This document shows, piece by piece, positions 10,860-22,559 of a stretch of DNA of 64,000 nucleotides; within the stretch, counting starts at the first letter, position 1; every line of letters begins with the position of its first letter. The notes under the pieces are model-generated. The model did not search any database. It saw nothing but the letters and a program-made list of their open reading frames with translations, and had not been told where the DNA came from. A program made the position numbers and the translations under genes. This stretch comes from Ancistrus triradiatus (taxonomy: Eukaryota > Chordata > Actinopteri > Siluriformes > Loricariidae), in NCBI GenBank assembly GCA_025084515.1, contig JAJAGP010000246.1:186001-250000 (forward strand), in the 5' to 3' direction.

Positions 10860-12407
10860 CAGTGGAGCAAAGAAGTATTTAGTCAGCCACTGATTGTGCA
10901 AGTTCTCCTACTTAGAAAAATGAGAGAGGTCTGTAATTTTCATCATAGCTACACTTCAACTATGAGAGACAAAATGAGAAAAAAAATCCAATAAATCCCA
11001 TTGTAGGATTTTTAAAGAATTTAATTGTAAATCATGGTGGAAAATAAGTATTTGGTCAATAACAAAAGTTCAACTCAATACTTTGTAACATAACCTTTGT
11101 TAGCAATGACAGAGGTCAAAAGTTTCCTGTAAGTCTTCACCAGGTTGGCACACACTGTAGCTGGTATTTTGGCCCATTCCTCCATACAGATCTCCTCTAG
11201 AGCAGTGATGTTTTGGGGCAACACAGACTTTCAACTCCCTCCACACATTTTCTATGAGGCTGAGGTCTGGAGACTGGCTAGGCCACTCTAAAAAATGCTT
11301 TTTACGGAGCCACTCCGAGCGGTGTCTCATGCTGTCACAATCATTGTCATGCTGGAAGATCCAGCCACGTTCCATCTTCTGATGGAAGGAGGTTTTGGCT
11401 TAAAATCTCACGATACATGGCCCTGTTCATTCTTTCCTTACCACGGATCAGTCGTCCTGTGCCCTTTGCAGAAAAGCAGCCCCAAAGCATGATGTTTCCA
11501 CCCCCATGCTTAACAGTAGGTATGGTGCAACTCAGAATTATTCTTCTTCCAAACACGAGTTGAGTTTTTACCAAAAAGTTCTATTTTGCTTGACCACATG
11601 ATATTCTCATGAAACCTGCTTGACCACATGATATTTTCCCAATCCTCTTCTGGATCATCCATATGCTCTCTGGCAAACTTCAGATGGGCCTGGACATGTA
11701 CTGGCTTAAGCAGAGGGACACGCCTGGCACTGCAGGATCTGAGTCCCTCTCAGCGTAGTGTGTTACTGATGGTAGCCTTGTTACTTTGGTTCCAGCTCTC
11801 TGCAGGTCATTCATCAGGTCCCTCCGTGTAGTTCTGGGATTTTTGCTCACCGCTCTCATGATCATTTTGACCCCACAGGATGAGCCCCAGATCGAGGGAG
11901 ATTATCAATGGTCTTGTGTGTCTTCCATTTTCTTACAGTTGTTCCCACAGTTGATTTATTCACACCAACCTGCTTGCCTATTATAGATTCACTCTTCCCA
12001 GCCTGGTGCAGGTCTACAATTTTCTTCCTGGTGTCATTTGACAGCTCTTTGGTCTTGGCCATGGTTGAGTTTGGAGTCTGACTGTTTGAGGCTGTGGACA
12101 GGTGTCTTTTATACAGATAACGAGGTCAAACAGGTGCCATTAATACAGGTAACGAGTGGAGGACAGGAGAGCTTCTTAAAGAAGAAGTTACAGATCTGTG
12201 ATAGCCAGAAATCTTGCTTGTTTGTGGGTGACCAAATACTTATTTTCCACCATGATTTACAATTAAATTATTTCCTGGATTTTTTTCTCATTTTGTCTCT
12301 CATAGTTGAAGTGTAGCTATGATGAAAATGACAGACCTCTCTCATCTTTCTAAGTAGGAGAACTTGCAACAATCAGTGGCTGACTAAATACTTTTTTGCC
12401 CCCACTG
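10860..12407 (-). mobile_element. Tc1/mariner element, full length, inactive
   Basis: Long terminal inverted repeats beginning CAGTGGRGCAAARAAGTATT bound a 1548 bp element flanked by TA on both sides (10858-10859, 12408-12409). The inner part of the terminal repeat (CATAGCTACACTTCAACTA) recurs inverted at the right end. The transposase runs on the minus strand and is frameshifted. Its relative at 23728-24408 is in the opposite orientation on the other side of the efnb3 exon. Confidence 0.95.
11100..12062 (-). pseudogene. Tc1 transposase, frameshifted
   Basis: The gene reads from 12062 downward. MAKTKELSNDTRKKIVDLHQ begins the N-terminal helix-turn-helix domain, followed in another frame by NPRTTRRDLMNDLQ, then TVKHGGGNIMLWGCFSAKGT, and in yet another frame ERGWIFQHDN and SQSPDLSLIENVWREL. 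The second Asp (HDN) and the Glu (IENVW) of the DD34E triad are visible. The first Asp is lost: where WSDE is expected the frame reads WSS, beside a 30 bp direct duplication at about 11588-11638. The change of frame at least three times makes it dead. Full family members are about 340 residues. Confidence 0.9.
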
Positions 12408-12409
12408 TA

Positions 12410-14010
12410 TGATCTGTGAAATCGTACGTTATGCGTACTGGACGTTTTCTGAACTCCGTATTATATGTGGTAATTGCCAGTGCTGAATGGGATACTGTCT
12501 TGACTAAATATACCCTAGTGTTTACCATACACTGATTTATTCTGTATCAATATTGATCACCATTTTGTATTTAAGATGGTAAAATCTAGAGAGAAGTCTG
12601 ATCCTATATTAGTATATGACTAAAATGCCTTTGGAGATATTTTAGTCTGGACATGCCAAAAAGCAAGACAGCTACTGGTAATGCGTGTAAAGCCAGCGTG
12701 CCGAGGGGTGGAGGTACAGTTGTGTTGTACAATTACAACAAATTGAATCAAGTAAAGCGTGCCAGAAGTTCATGCCAGCTAACAGACAGGAAGACACCAC
12801 CACAAACAAATGATCAAAAGATAATAATCACCGTTAAGGGTGTAACGATACTCTCCGCTCATGATTGGATTTGATTCATGATACTGAGTTGAAGTACCTT
12901 TTTTGAACAAGTTTTTTAACCAAAAAATCGGAGCCTCCTCCAGTTAAAATAAATGACTAGAAACAGAGGCTCAACACTGTAAACAAAAGGCTCCATTGTA
13001 CTTTACCCATATCATAAATAACCAAGCGAGAATGTTCCTTTTTATTTCTGAAGACTTCGAAATAATGTGTACTTTTCCTGTGTAGAGATTGGAAGAAAAA
13101 GTCTTTTTAAGTTTTAAAAGAAATTAGAAAGCGTTTAAATGCACATGGAGGGATGACATATGATTGCGCCCTCTGGTTTTCAAAAAAGCAGTTGCATTAG
13201 GCGGTGTAATAAACACATTCACCTAATCACCATGTCTGTTAGCGCTCATGCTGCACAGTTAGATGGGGATTAGGTTATAATGACTATAATAACTATACGG
13301 ATAAGAGTACTTTAATTTAACCCGAATTTCTTGTATCCTTTATGAGGATCTTTTATAACACACACAGAAATGTGGTTCCGTGGACTGTGTGTGTTGTGGT
13401 TATGCTTAACGCTCCATATATGGTGCGGTCTCGGTATACACGGTGTTTGAACGAGGAAGCTTGTGTGAAAGGAGAAAATGAGCGATTGTAGTGTGTGTGT
13501 CTAAACACAAACTTGTGGTGATGGCCGAACAAAAAAGGGCGATACCGAGAGAGAAGAGCATGAATGGGGAGTTTTCTGTCTGAGTTTTTGGCGTGTAGCC
13601 GGCGTGACCGTGTAAACAGCACAGTCTGTGCTCCGCTTTACCTCGGCGCTCCTCCTCCTCTACCTCTCTCCTCACCTCACTGCTCCCCTCTCTTTCTTTG
13701 TCTTCGTTCCTAAAGCCTACTTTATGCTTTGTTTGAATTGCTCCTGTAATGCACCCAAAAGGAATCTCTGAAAGCCTGGAGCGGTTATGCTTTATCAAAA
13801 CAGTAGGACGTTTTGAACTGTCCATCAAGCGCGGAGGTAGGTAGACGAGATGCAAGTACGTAAGATAAAATAAACCAGACGTTCAAAGTTAAACCTGAAC
13901 CCAACAGAAATGGCTGCATTGTGTTTCTGGAGAATCGTGCCTCTAACGAAGCAGTAAACAGCACTTATCGGATTAAAACCGTATGTCTGTGCAAGGTCCA
14001 TAAAGATGGA
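12410..14010. other. Unannotated intronic DNA with a possible hAT-like repeat
   Basis: The stretch from about 12835 (AGGGTGTAACGATACTC) to 13010 resembles an interspersed repeat, with partial similarity to about 30000-30120 (ACTAGAAACMGAGG, TTGTAAACAAAA). A moderately C+T-rich patch lies at 13640-13700. No gene was recognised. Confidence 0.3.
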
Positions 14011-14014
14011 ACGG

Positions 14015-14236
14015 CATTAGGGGTGTGTGATGTGTATCTCTACGATAATATCTTAATTGGTGTTTTAAAGATTACTCTCAAGATCATCGAGTGCAAAAAA
14101 CAGTCTAAAACACGCCTTAACCAGCTACGGTAGCAGCACAAAAACACACTCAGCAAACCTTACAGGAATCATTCTGCAAAAAAACCCATCTTATGACAAG
14201 AAACGGAACAGATATCACCAATGCTGTCACCTATTA
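14015..14236. repeat. Interspersed repeat shared with 2690-2818 and 8612-8985
   Basis: Similarities are GGGGTGTGTGAT at its start, CACACTCAGCAAACCTTACA and GACAAGAAACGGAACAGAT further on. It ends exactly where the short Tc1-type element starts. Confidence 0.5.
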
Positions 14237-14648
14237 TAGTACTGTGCAAAAGTCTTAGGCCACCTTTATATTAGATATAGCGTTGTTTTAGGAACAGTAT
14301 AACGACTATATATAATTCTTTCTCTTTTTTATTAGAATACGTCCAGGAAATACAGGTCATTTGTATGCAGTACTAAAAACTGAATAGAAAGCAGAAAAAC
14401 AGCTTCTGTAGGCTACTCTGTTTACACTCCATCGGGATGCCAAGTTGACCCTTCTACAGTCTGAGGAGCAGCCAAGAAACCACTGTTTTGGAAGAGGGTG
14501 AAAAGGTTAAGATATAAGTTTGCAAAGGTTGGAATGAAGATGAGCGGAAAAGAGGATTATGGAGTGACCAACCCAAGTTTTTGGATTCATTCGTCGACAG
14601 TGTTATACATGTCAACAAGTCTAGTGGTGGCCTGAGATTTTTGCACAG
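14237..14648 (+). mobile_element. Non-autonomous Tc1-type element, copy 3
   Basis: The left terminal repeat is AGTACTGTGCAAAAGTCTTA, with T for the first C. The right end (GTGGTGGCCTGAGATTTTTG) is eroded. The interior keeps the transposase segment GWNEDERKRGLWSDQPKF around 14528-14580. About 410 bp. Confidence 0.8.
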
Positions 14649-14649
14649 A

Positions 14650-15960
14650 AAGACGCTGTGCCAGAGATGGGTTCAAACAACTTTTGGATACTTTAGACCA
14701 AAGATATTCCCTCCCAAAGTGCACCAAATTGTCATTATCGACAAAATCCTGAAATAATATTGAGATATTTCGAGATATTAGATCTCGGATTTCCCAAACT
14801 GGTGGTGTACCAATTCCGCACGCCATGTAATTATGGCGACGTGTGGTTTGGGACGCCGTCTAGAACGCATTCGTCTCGGTAAAGCGATAATCACACCTTT
14901 ACCAGACAGACAGTTCGGTCGTGTGTGTTTAACTCTTCGTTTTCTGGGAAATGCCTCTCTAAAGTTTTTAGAAGCCTCTTTAGCAAGGAAAAGTGGTTCT
15001 ACTCCAATATGTTCCTCGTTCCTCTCCGCCACCCATTTCTCGGCTGAATAATAACCACAGCGCATCGTCTTTTTTTCTTCTCATAAGTTTATTTGCTTGT
15101 TGACCCCAACCTGGCCTTGCTCGCATTCCAGTCCTCCTCCTTTATCTCTTTATCACTCCCTCATCCCGCAAGCGCATTTTTTCCATCTCTGACTCCTCCA
15201 CTTTCTCTCACTCCCCCTCTTTTATCCAGGACAGTCTACATACCCAGCTGGTTTGCTTACTCTTTCTCCAGAGCCAGCCGTGTGTGACCGAGCCACCCTG
15301 CAATAGATAACGACTAAAATATACCAAACAGGAAATACTGCAGTGTGGGTAAAGGTGTTAAAGTGCGTTTGTATGCAGGTCCGTCTCGGTGCACCTGCAG
15401 AATGCCTGTGCTGGAGGGTGGGAGGGGACGGGACGGGACGGGACGGGGCTGCGGTGTGGAAGCGTGAGCCTGTTTGTACATGTTTTACGTCGAGTTGATT
15501 TTCATAACAGTGTGTGAGCTGTGTGTGCTTTGGGGGTAGGGAGGAAGCATGGAGGCACGAGAATAGTGCCCCTACCTCTCTCTTAATCTGCCTGTAGTGT
15601 GTGTTAAGAGGGCGCTGAGTGTGTGTGCTCCTACCCGTAAGAGGACACTGATAACCTCTAACCTGGCCGAGTGGAACAGGAAACAGGCGTCTTCCCCCCC
15701 CACACACACACTCGCATTAAGTATGGTACACGGTCTTTGGCACAAGTTCTGCGCTCCTTCTCGACATGTTGTGTTGAGTTAGTGTTCGATTTCAGTACCA
15801 AACAGCGTAGGGGATTGTGTTTCACGCATGGTGGGAGAGCTCACGCGATTAAACCTAACAACTGTTTACACAGCATTTAGAGTGTATTAGGTATTAAAAG
15901 TGATCTACAGTTGACTTGCAGTAATACCGGAGGATGTGCGTAGATTATGTGCAAATACTA
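14650..15960. other. Unannotated intronic DNA
   Basis: Contents seen: a pyrimidine-rich patch at 15125-15235, a GGGAC pentamer run at 15424-15450 and a CA run near 15700. No gene was recognised. Confidence 0.3.
15424..15450 (+). repeat. Short GGGAC tandem run, possible G-quadruplex
   Basis: Four or more G runs of three or four bases separated by AC occur on the plus strand, which satisfies the usual G-quadruplex pattern. Confidence 0.6.
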
Positions 15961-15961
15961 T

Positions 15962-16085
15962 TCAAGTCGAGTCAAATTTATTTCTGTTCTACAACGGAGC
16001 ATTGTCTCAGAGGAGATTTAGAAATATCTAAACCCACAGCCCTAACAGAGCAAGCCTAGGGCGACAGTGGCAAGGGAAAACGTCC
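15962..16085 (-). repeat. Interspersed repeat with GACTT-type tail (probable LINE 3' UTR)
   Basis: On the minus strand this reads TTTTCCCTTGCCACTGTCGC, then TGAGACAATGCTCCG and AAATAAATTTGACTCGACTT, matching the plus-strand copies at 18516, 22560, 27857 and 34529. The family resembles the 3' ends of fish non-LTR elements, but I cannot confirm which clade. Confidence 0.6.
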
Positions 16086-16116
16086 TAAATGTTATGAGGA
16101 AGACTCAAGGGTTATA

Positions 16117-16518
16117 AAGTACTGTGCAAAAGTCTTAGGCCACCATTAGATTATATAGTGTTGTTTAGCAATGCTGTAATGCCAGTATGTAATTATTTTT
16201 CAGCCTCCTGATTAGAATAGAAGCAGAAAATACAGGAAATGTGCATGCAGTATTAAAAATAGGCCCCTTACACTTGAGCAGTAGCAGCATCTGGCAGCTT
16301 GATGCCATGTTGACCCTTCTACAGTCCGAAGAAGCTCGATCAGGAATGGTCTTTTTGGATGCAGCCAAGAAACCAGTTTTTCGGAAGGGGAACGGTGAAA
16401 AGGCTAAGATATGCTGAAGATGCGATGTGAAGATTAGAATGAAGATCAGCGGAAAAGAGGATTATAGAGTGACGAATCCAAGTTTCAAATGGTGGCCTAA
16501 GACTTGTGCACAGTACTG
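16117..16518 (+). mobile_element. Non-autonomous Tc1-type element, copy 4
   Basis: Both terminal repeats are visible, with TA after the right end at 16519-16520. The interior has TCGATCAGGAATGGTCTTTT, AGCCAAGAAACC and AATGAAGATCAGCGGAAAAG in family order, but no open frame. Confidence 0.85.
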
Positions 16519-16568
16519 TATATATGGAATCAAACGTCTGAGATACGGGTAGGAGCACACACACTCAG

Positions 16569-16656
16569 CAACCCAACAGTGGTAGCTTGGCAGAGGTGGG
16601 ATTTGAACCCTGGATCTTCTGGTCCATAGTCCTTAACCGCTAGCCACCACATTCCC
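16569..16656 (-). mobile_element. tRNA-derived SINE, 5' (tRNA-like) part only
   Basis: The minus strand has A box TAGCGGTTAAGG and B box GGTTCAAATCC. The L2-type tail is missing. It lies some 50 bp beyond Tc1-type copy 4. Confidence 0.75.
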
Positions 16657-16659
16657 ATG

Positions 16660-18510
16660 AGTTTTAGAAACAACACAACCTGCGACTACCAATATTTATA
16701 AGTGAGAAATAAATAAAAGTCGCTTGTAATAAGCAGACTTGGCTTTGATTATAGCCCATAATGTAGTGTAAATCTAAAATACACAGCCAGCGGACGCTAC
16801 GTGACCGTCCATCTCTGCGATTTGTTTCTGACACACATTCCTGTGAGTGCTGTCTGAATTCTGCTTGATGTCTCCCTTAGCATTTCTCTCCGGTTTTATA
16901 GCAGTCTAATTACTCAAAAGGGAACGGGTGAGACGGAAACGGGCTCAGAAACAGCTCTAGTCATGTTTCATTTCCCTACGTTTCAATTCCGCTCTTCTAG
17001 AACCCGATCTTACACCATATTATATGAGACGCCATGCTGCTGATCCACTACTAGCCTCAGGTTACTGTTTTGCTCTCCGAAAGTTTCATTAGCGTTCTCC
17101 CACCATTCACATGTTAATGTCCTGACACCTCTGAACAGGAACGACTGCTCCCCGTCTGTTGAAATGTAAATGTAAACAGCCTTCTATTTTTTGGCCTCAT
17201 CTAAGGCCGGGGCCTGTTTCACACATGCTAAGCTGCAGTACAGGCAGAAACCTTTAAAACCGGTTTCAGATCAGGGTTAACAGGCTAGCAGCCAACAAAG
17301 CCTGGGAGAAGTGTTGAAATGATAATGAGCGCTCGCCGTTTGAGTGAATTAGTCGTTAGGTTTGCACAAAGGAAACGAAATGAGTCCTGCATATTTACGC
17401 GTTCGGTTGCATCTTCGTCGGTTATTTAGTCGAGAGGCAAAGGATATTTTCAGGGGAACGTAGCGCCACATTCGTCGCTCACCTGAGATTTTTTTTCTTA
17501 CAGTAGAAAACCGGAACGGAGGTGACGGAAAGATAAAGCAATGGAGAAATAGAGCGTGTAAATGTATGCGGTGATGGCAGCGTTTGTGTCTGCTGCTTAG
17601 TCAGCCAAGAAATGTCACTTTGTTCCTAAGGCGCCCTCCTCTGCCCATAGAGAGGGCTTTTCGGAGGCGTGTGTGTGGGTTCGTGTCAGTTTCAGTTGAG
17701 TAATGGGTCATATTTTGGTGGTTCCAGTGGCTTCAGTGAGTCGTATGTATTCTGTCCTGGACCATTCATCTCAAACTGTCATAAATAAGGCTGTGTACAG
17801 AAAGTCACATTATGCTTGTCAGTGCACGTCCTTCCAGCCCAAACGTGTATCTTAAATTAGCACGTACCTTTACTTGGTGTATTCCTACTGTGGGCACCTT
17901 ACGTTGTTTGTAGCCTCAGAAATAAAAATGCGCCTGTATTTAGAAAGACATTACCATAGTCACAGTCTTTTTTTGCTACTGTAATGTACATATAAAGGGT
18001 ACTTTCACAAGAAAACTGAGTGCAAATGATACGGAAACGCATCAGAGATCCCGCTGGACACAGCATTTCTGTGACCCTGTGACGTTAGAGCCATAACACT
18101 TAAGAGGATGCTATGACGGACCTGATACTTTTGTTCGACGGAGGCCAAAAATACATCGATAGACTTCTGCTCTTAAACTCCCGCCTCTGCTCGTGGTATT
18201 TAACTATTTTTCTGTTGAAATTTGGCTACTTCTTTGATTCCACATCAAAAAATTGAACGTCTGATGACCTCCGTGTTCGTGATGCAGTTGTTACTGGAAA
18301 CAAGTGAATGTGATATAATTAGAAATGCTGCTGTCAGTATTTTATTTATTTATTTTTTTTAAAGCCCAATTTTATTCTACGCCCATCCAAAACCAAAACC
18401 AAAACTGGCTACGCTACTACTTTAAACACGCGCACCTTAAAGTGAATCATAAACCGAACTGGGAGCGTCAGGAAGAGAGAAGCATGTTGAACCGTAATGT
18501 TCTCTCTTCT
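16660..18510. other. Unannotated intronic DNA
   Basis: No gene or repeat family was recognised in this long interval. Base composition is unremarkable. Confidence 0.3.
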
Positions 18511-18515
18511 TAGTG

Positions 18516-18757
18516 CCTGTTCATAATCTTGCAGCCACATTCTTACATTGATCATCTAGGCCACCCAAGCAGGTTGGGTCCCTTTTTGAGTCTTGGTCCA
18601 CCCAAGGTTTCTTCCTTATAAGGTTTAGGGATTTTCCTTGCCACCGTTGCCCTAGGTTTGCTCAATTTGGGATTGCCAATCTAAAATTGTAAAGCTGCTT
18701 TGAGACAATGCTCCATTGTGAAAGCACTATAGAAATAAATCTGACTTGACTTGAAGC
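18516..18757 (+). repeat. Interspersed repeat with GACTT tail, longest copy
   Basis: It runs from GTTCATAATCTTGCAGCCAC through CCTTGCCACCGTTGCCCTAG and TGTAAAGCTGCTTTGAGACA to AAATAAATCTGACTTGACTT. The terminal GACTT repeats look like a retroposon tail. Confidence 0.7.
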
Positions 18758-18959
18758 AGCTTCATGTGTCGTACATGACCAGTTTATAAACAGTATGAAC
18801 AAATGACAGCCATATAAAGTCTAGAGGAAACGAACACGTGAGGAAACCAACCTTCTCCAGGTCAGAGAAACCTAGAACGGGTTTGGGAGAACCCCCCTTC
18901 AGAACCACACGGAGTTGCTTTTCAAAGTTGAGGGTGAGATTCAAATTCCTAGGTTAGTT

Positions 18960-19401
18960 CCCTAGGGATGTAGTTTAGGTCCTGTTGAATTTATGGGCAT
19001 GCAAAAGTTATATAGTCTAATAAAGTCACAAATGGGTCAGCCGTGAGTTAGATTCTGATGGTGGACAAAACACGACGCAGAAATGGTCTTCGGTACAGTG
19101 AAGTAACGAAAAACAAATGATTAGTGTAATATTCAGAGCAGCACACCCTGTGATGGTCCATGCCTACGAAGAGCCCTGGGCTTAAGAAGAAATTAATTGC
19201 AATAGCTACATATTACAACAGGCTATAAAGGTTTTAATTCCTAAAATTAGAGTTTAAATATTCATGTAATTATTTAACGTTAAGACACCAACACTGCGTA
19301 CGAGAATGATAAATGACAGTGCTGGTTATCCTGCGGTTATGTATCGGCTATTCCCGCGGGATAATGAAGAACGATTAATCAAACTCGCTCTCTCTTTGCA
19401 G
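18960..19401. other. Intron upstream of the efnb3 exon
   Basis: No element was recognised. The interval ends in the pyrimidine-rich acceptor TCGCTCTCTCTTTGCAG. Confidence 0.5.
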
Positions 19402-19697
19402 GTTTAGCGATGACAGGGGTTACATCCTGTACCCTCAGATAGGCGATCGCCTGGACCTCATCTGTCCCTCGTCGGATCCCCCGGGACCTCGCGCTCCGGC
19501 CGAGTACGAGTTTTACAAGCTCTACTTGGTGTCGTCACGCGACCAGGCGGACAGGTGCGAGGTGACGGGGGCGCCAAACCTGCTGCTCACCTGCGACAAG
19601 CCCAACAGCGACATGCGCTTCACCATCAAGTTCCAGGAGTACTCGCCCAACCTGTGGGGGCATGAGTTCAAAACCATGCACGACTACTACATCATCG
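19402..19697 (+). CDS. efnb3: Ephrin-B3-like, internal exon (exon 2) encoding the receptor-binding domain core
   Basis: Ephrin-B ligands are single-pass membrane proteins that bind Eph receptor kinases on adjacent cells and signal in both directions in axon guidance and boundary formation. The 296 bp exon has one leading base, 98 full codons and one trailing base. It follows a pyrimidine-rich AG acceptor (19400-19401) and precedes a GTGAGT donor (19698-19703). The peptide has the ephrin fold signature YPQIGDRLDLICP near its start, EFYKLYLV in the middle, FTIKFQEYSPNLWGHEF near the end and DYYII at the donor. Three of the four conserved disulfide cysteines are present (exon residues 21, 52, 64); the fourth lies in the next exon of the family. 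NLWGHEF belongs to the loop that inserts into the Eph receptor. GHEF, IGDRLDL and NLLLTCD favour ephrin-B3 over B2 (GLEF) or B1. Exon 1 (signal peptide) and the exons for the stem, membrane segment and PDZ-binding tail were not found. Which teleost duplicate this is cannot be told. Confidence 0.95.
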
Positions 19698-20350
19698 GTG
19701 AGTGCCGTCGGAAACTCTTATTTCTGTGCCTCGGTTCTGGTTTGTTTTTAATTCCAGGCCAGACTTGGCACAGGTACGGTCCTCGCTGTTGCTTTAGCAT
19801 ATTGTGCATTATGGAGCCAGCTCGCTAAAGGTCACGTTTCTGGAGGTTGTTTTTAACAGCACGTGGTGACAGGGAGAGAAGGAGCACAAACGCGACGCCG
19901 TGAATAGCGCGGATGTTATTTTAGTATCTGTTCGCATATAAGGAGGGAAAACAGAGCGTGTTTGGACTGAGAGAGGGAGTGAAAGGAACGGAGAGAGAGG
20001 GATTAGGAGGAGGAGGGGGTTGAACGGAAGAGCTGACTCCTGTTTTCCAACCCTATTTGTTGTGACATGCGCTTAATGTTTTAGATCGCGGTGTTTACAT
20101 GAAGTGCGCCGGCCCGGTGACAGCTGAAACGATCAGCATCGTTCGCTCGCTGAAATCACAAATATTTACGTCAATAATTTACACGCTACATTAGCAGAAT
20201 TGTTTTAATAACTCTTGTTTTATCGTTATGAACACAAACCAGACTCTGTTCCTCATAGCCTGTATTCCTTCACATGTCTGAAGGGAAAAATATCGTTCCT
20301 CAGACTGAATGAAGAGCACATTCTGAGCACAGGTACGTCTGGTCGCACGG
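19698..20350. other. Start of efnb3 intron 2
   Basis: The donor GTGAGT opens it. A purine-rich patch (GAGAGAGGGA, GGAGGAGGAGG) lies at 19970-20020. Nothing else was seen. Confidence 0.5.
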
Positions 20351-20351
20351 A

Positions 20352-20634
20352 CAGTACTGTGCAAAAGTCCTAGGCCACCAGTAGATCCGATATACCATTG
20401 TTTTAGCAACGGCATAATGACCGTGCATGATTAGTTCTCAGTCACTATATTAGACTTCAACTAGAAAATATAGAAAATTTGTAAGCAGTATTAAAAAACG
20501 TCTATAGCCTACAGGGGTAAGTATTTAGTGTGAGCTCCCCTTACACTTGAGCATCTGGGAGCTTCATCTGGATGCCAAGTCGACCCTTCTACAGTCTAAA
20601 GAAGCTTGATCAGGAATGGTAGCAGCCAAGAAAT
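20352..20634 (+). mobile_element. Non-autonomous Tc1-type element, copy 5, right end missing
   Basis: The left terminal repeat CAGTACTGTGCAAAAGTCCT is intact. The interior stops after GATCAGGAATGGTAGCAGCC, and no right terminal repeat follows. Confidence 0.8.
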
Positions 20635-20639
20635 TTGGT

Positions 20640-21570
20640 CACACTATGTACAGTCTAAACTCAGACGACATGACATTCATACCTGATTCTGACAGCCCTG
20701 AGCAGCCCTCGTGTTCGTACGATCACATTTATAATGTACATAAACACGTACAGCTGCTATTCATTTCTGCAAATTAGAGAAATTAGAAGATTAGAAGATC
20801 TTGATAACGCCACCAGGCGGCTCTTTCCAGCCCTACAAGACCAGACTCCTGTCTCTTTGAATGGAGAGAGACCTATATATCTGAAACTGAAAGAGAAATT
20901 AAGGCTTAAAATGCAGAGTTAGAATTGCTGGTTTAATCTGACTAGAATATAACGTACTTATGTTGTTGGGTTCAAATAACACAGAAAAATACGATTTTTA
21001 AGGTTATTCTAGCTAATGCGCATGCGCATCCCGCCACTACAAAGGGGCCGAGACTTTTACTAATATGCTGATTGGTTCTTTCTAATGATGGTACGGCGCT
21101 TTTGTGCTACAGTCCCATTCACATATCAACCAGTGACCTGTCTCCTCCTTATATAACGTCTCTGATAACAGACAGGGGCCGGACATCATCCGTTATACGT
21201 TTAAAGTAGGATTAAAGTGCCACCTAGTGACGGTCTGAAACATGGCGGCTTAGCGGGGTAGAATTTCATTACTGGCAGGACATTTCTCACATTTTAAGCT
21301 TGGCAAGGGCTACAGCCAAGGTTGGCGGCTTTTCGAGGTAAAGTGCATGGAAGGAAATCCGTCCTGCCATCACAGGTGGAGAGAGACGAGGTTGGCGAGG
21401 TAATGGGGGGTGAGATAACGAGGTTAGACTGTTTGTGATCAATTGTGCTTCTTATATATGAAGACCCAACAACTGGATGTTTTTAGATGTACTATATATG
21501 TGTGTGTTAATACCATGTCACACTGTGGCTCTGTGATTAGAACAGGTAAAGGTGTGTTAACCCTCCCTCA
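20640..21570. other. Unannotated intronic DNA
   Basis: No gene or known repeat was recognised. Confidence 0.3.
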
Positions 21571-21571
21571 G

Positions 21572-21572
<1 letters not shown>

Positions 21573-21602
<30 letters not shown>
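21573..21602. repeat. (TG)n microsatellite
   Basis: Fifteen TG units. Confidence 0.98.
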
Positions 21603-21603
<1 letters not shown>

Positions 21604-21732
21604 TAAGTGCTTGTGTATGGATATAACTGTTTGTAGATGTTGAAGCTGGATGCGTGTAAATGTTAAACTTCTTCCATCCATACAGGTTGAGGTGTCACTG
21701 CCACTAACTCTCTTTCTCTCTCTCTCAAACTC

Positions 21733-21751
21733 TCACACACACACTCACACT

Positions 21752-21784
<33 letters not shown>
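21733..21784. repeat. (CA)n microsatellite, interrupted
   Basis: CA units with CT interruptions, then about 16 pure units. Confidence 0.95.
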
Positions 21785-21788
<4 letters not shown>

Positions 21789-21883
21789 GGGCCTTTATCA
21801 TCGCTCCAACAGACCCAGCAAATCGATTGACAGACTGAGTAGATCGATGCGGTCTCAAATGCAAGGTCAGACAGACATAAACA

Positions 21884-21906
21884 AACACACACACACACAC
21901 ACACAC
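21884..21906. repeat. (AC)n microsatellite
   Basis: About eleven AC units. Confidence 0.95.
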
Positions 21907-22164
21907 TGAGAGACTGAGAGATGGACAGGCGGAGGGGTGGGACAGCAGGGACATGAGACTAGGTAGGGGACTATACAGAAGAAAGACAGATAGAGGGTCA
22001 GACAGATAGGTTAGGAAACTAGGAAGAGTTTAGTCCGATTTTTCCCTGCTCGTGTCAAAAATGTCCGTACTGTGCTCCTCATCATCAGGTCATGAGTTTG
22101 AACCACAGGACTGCCAGGTGAAATCCACTAGTTGAATATCGCTAATAAAAGTTTAGCCAGGTAA

Positions 22165-22290
22165 TTTGCAGGGGTGCAAAGATGCAAAAATGCGATGCAC
22201 CGAGTTGGGTTATGCGTTCTTTGTTTATGATGGATCTAATGCAGTTGCATTTATGAACACCAGAGGGCGCAGTCATTATCACAGGCAGGT
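22165..22290. repeat. Interspersed repeat fragment shared with 56596-56720
   Basis: Both contain GATGCAAAAATG, then GCAGTTGCATTTATGAACAC / GCAATTGCATTTTTGAACAC and CCAGAGGGC. The family was not recognised. Confidence 0.5.
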
Positions 22291-22559
22291 ATCCTTTGTT
22301 TGTTACACTTTCAGAACAAATTTACAATACAAGACAGGGACGTACAAGACAAAATCATTGAATAAATAAACAAGTTGCAGCGAGTTATTCACGCAGTCGC
22401 ACTTTAAACAGTCGACAGAGGCTCACATTTCTAAGAACTGGGACATACTTCTGAATAAACTATCAATTGATACAGAAATACTCAACAATGTCATTAAAAA
22501 ATGTTCTTATACTTGGGTATTAAACTTATTTGACTAGATACATTAGTTTCATTCTTATA

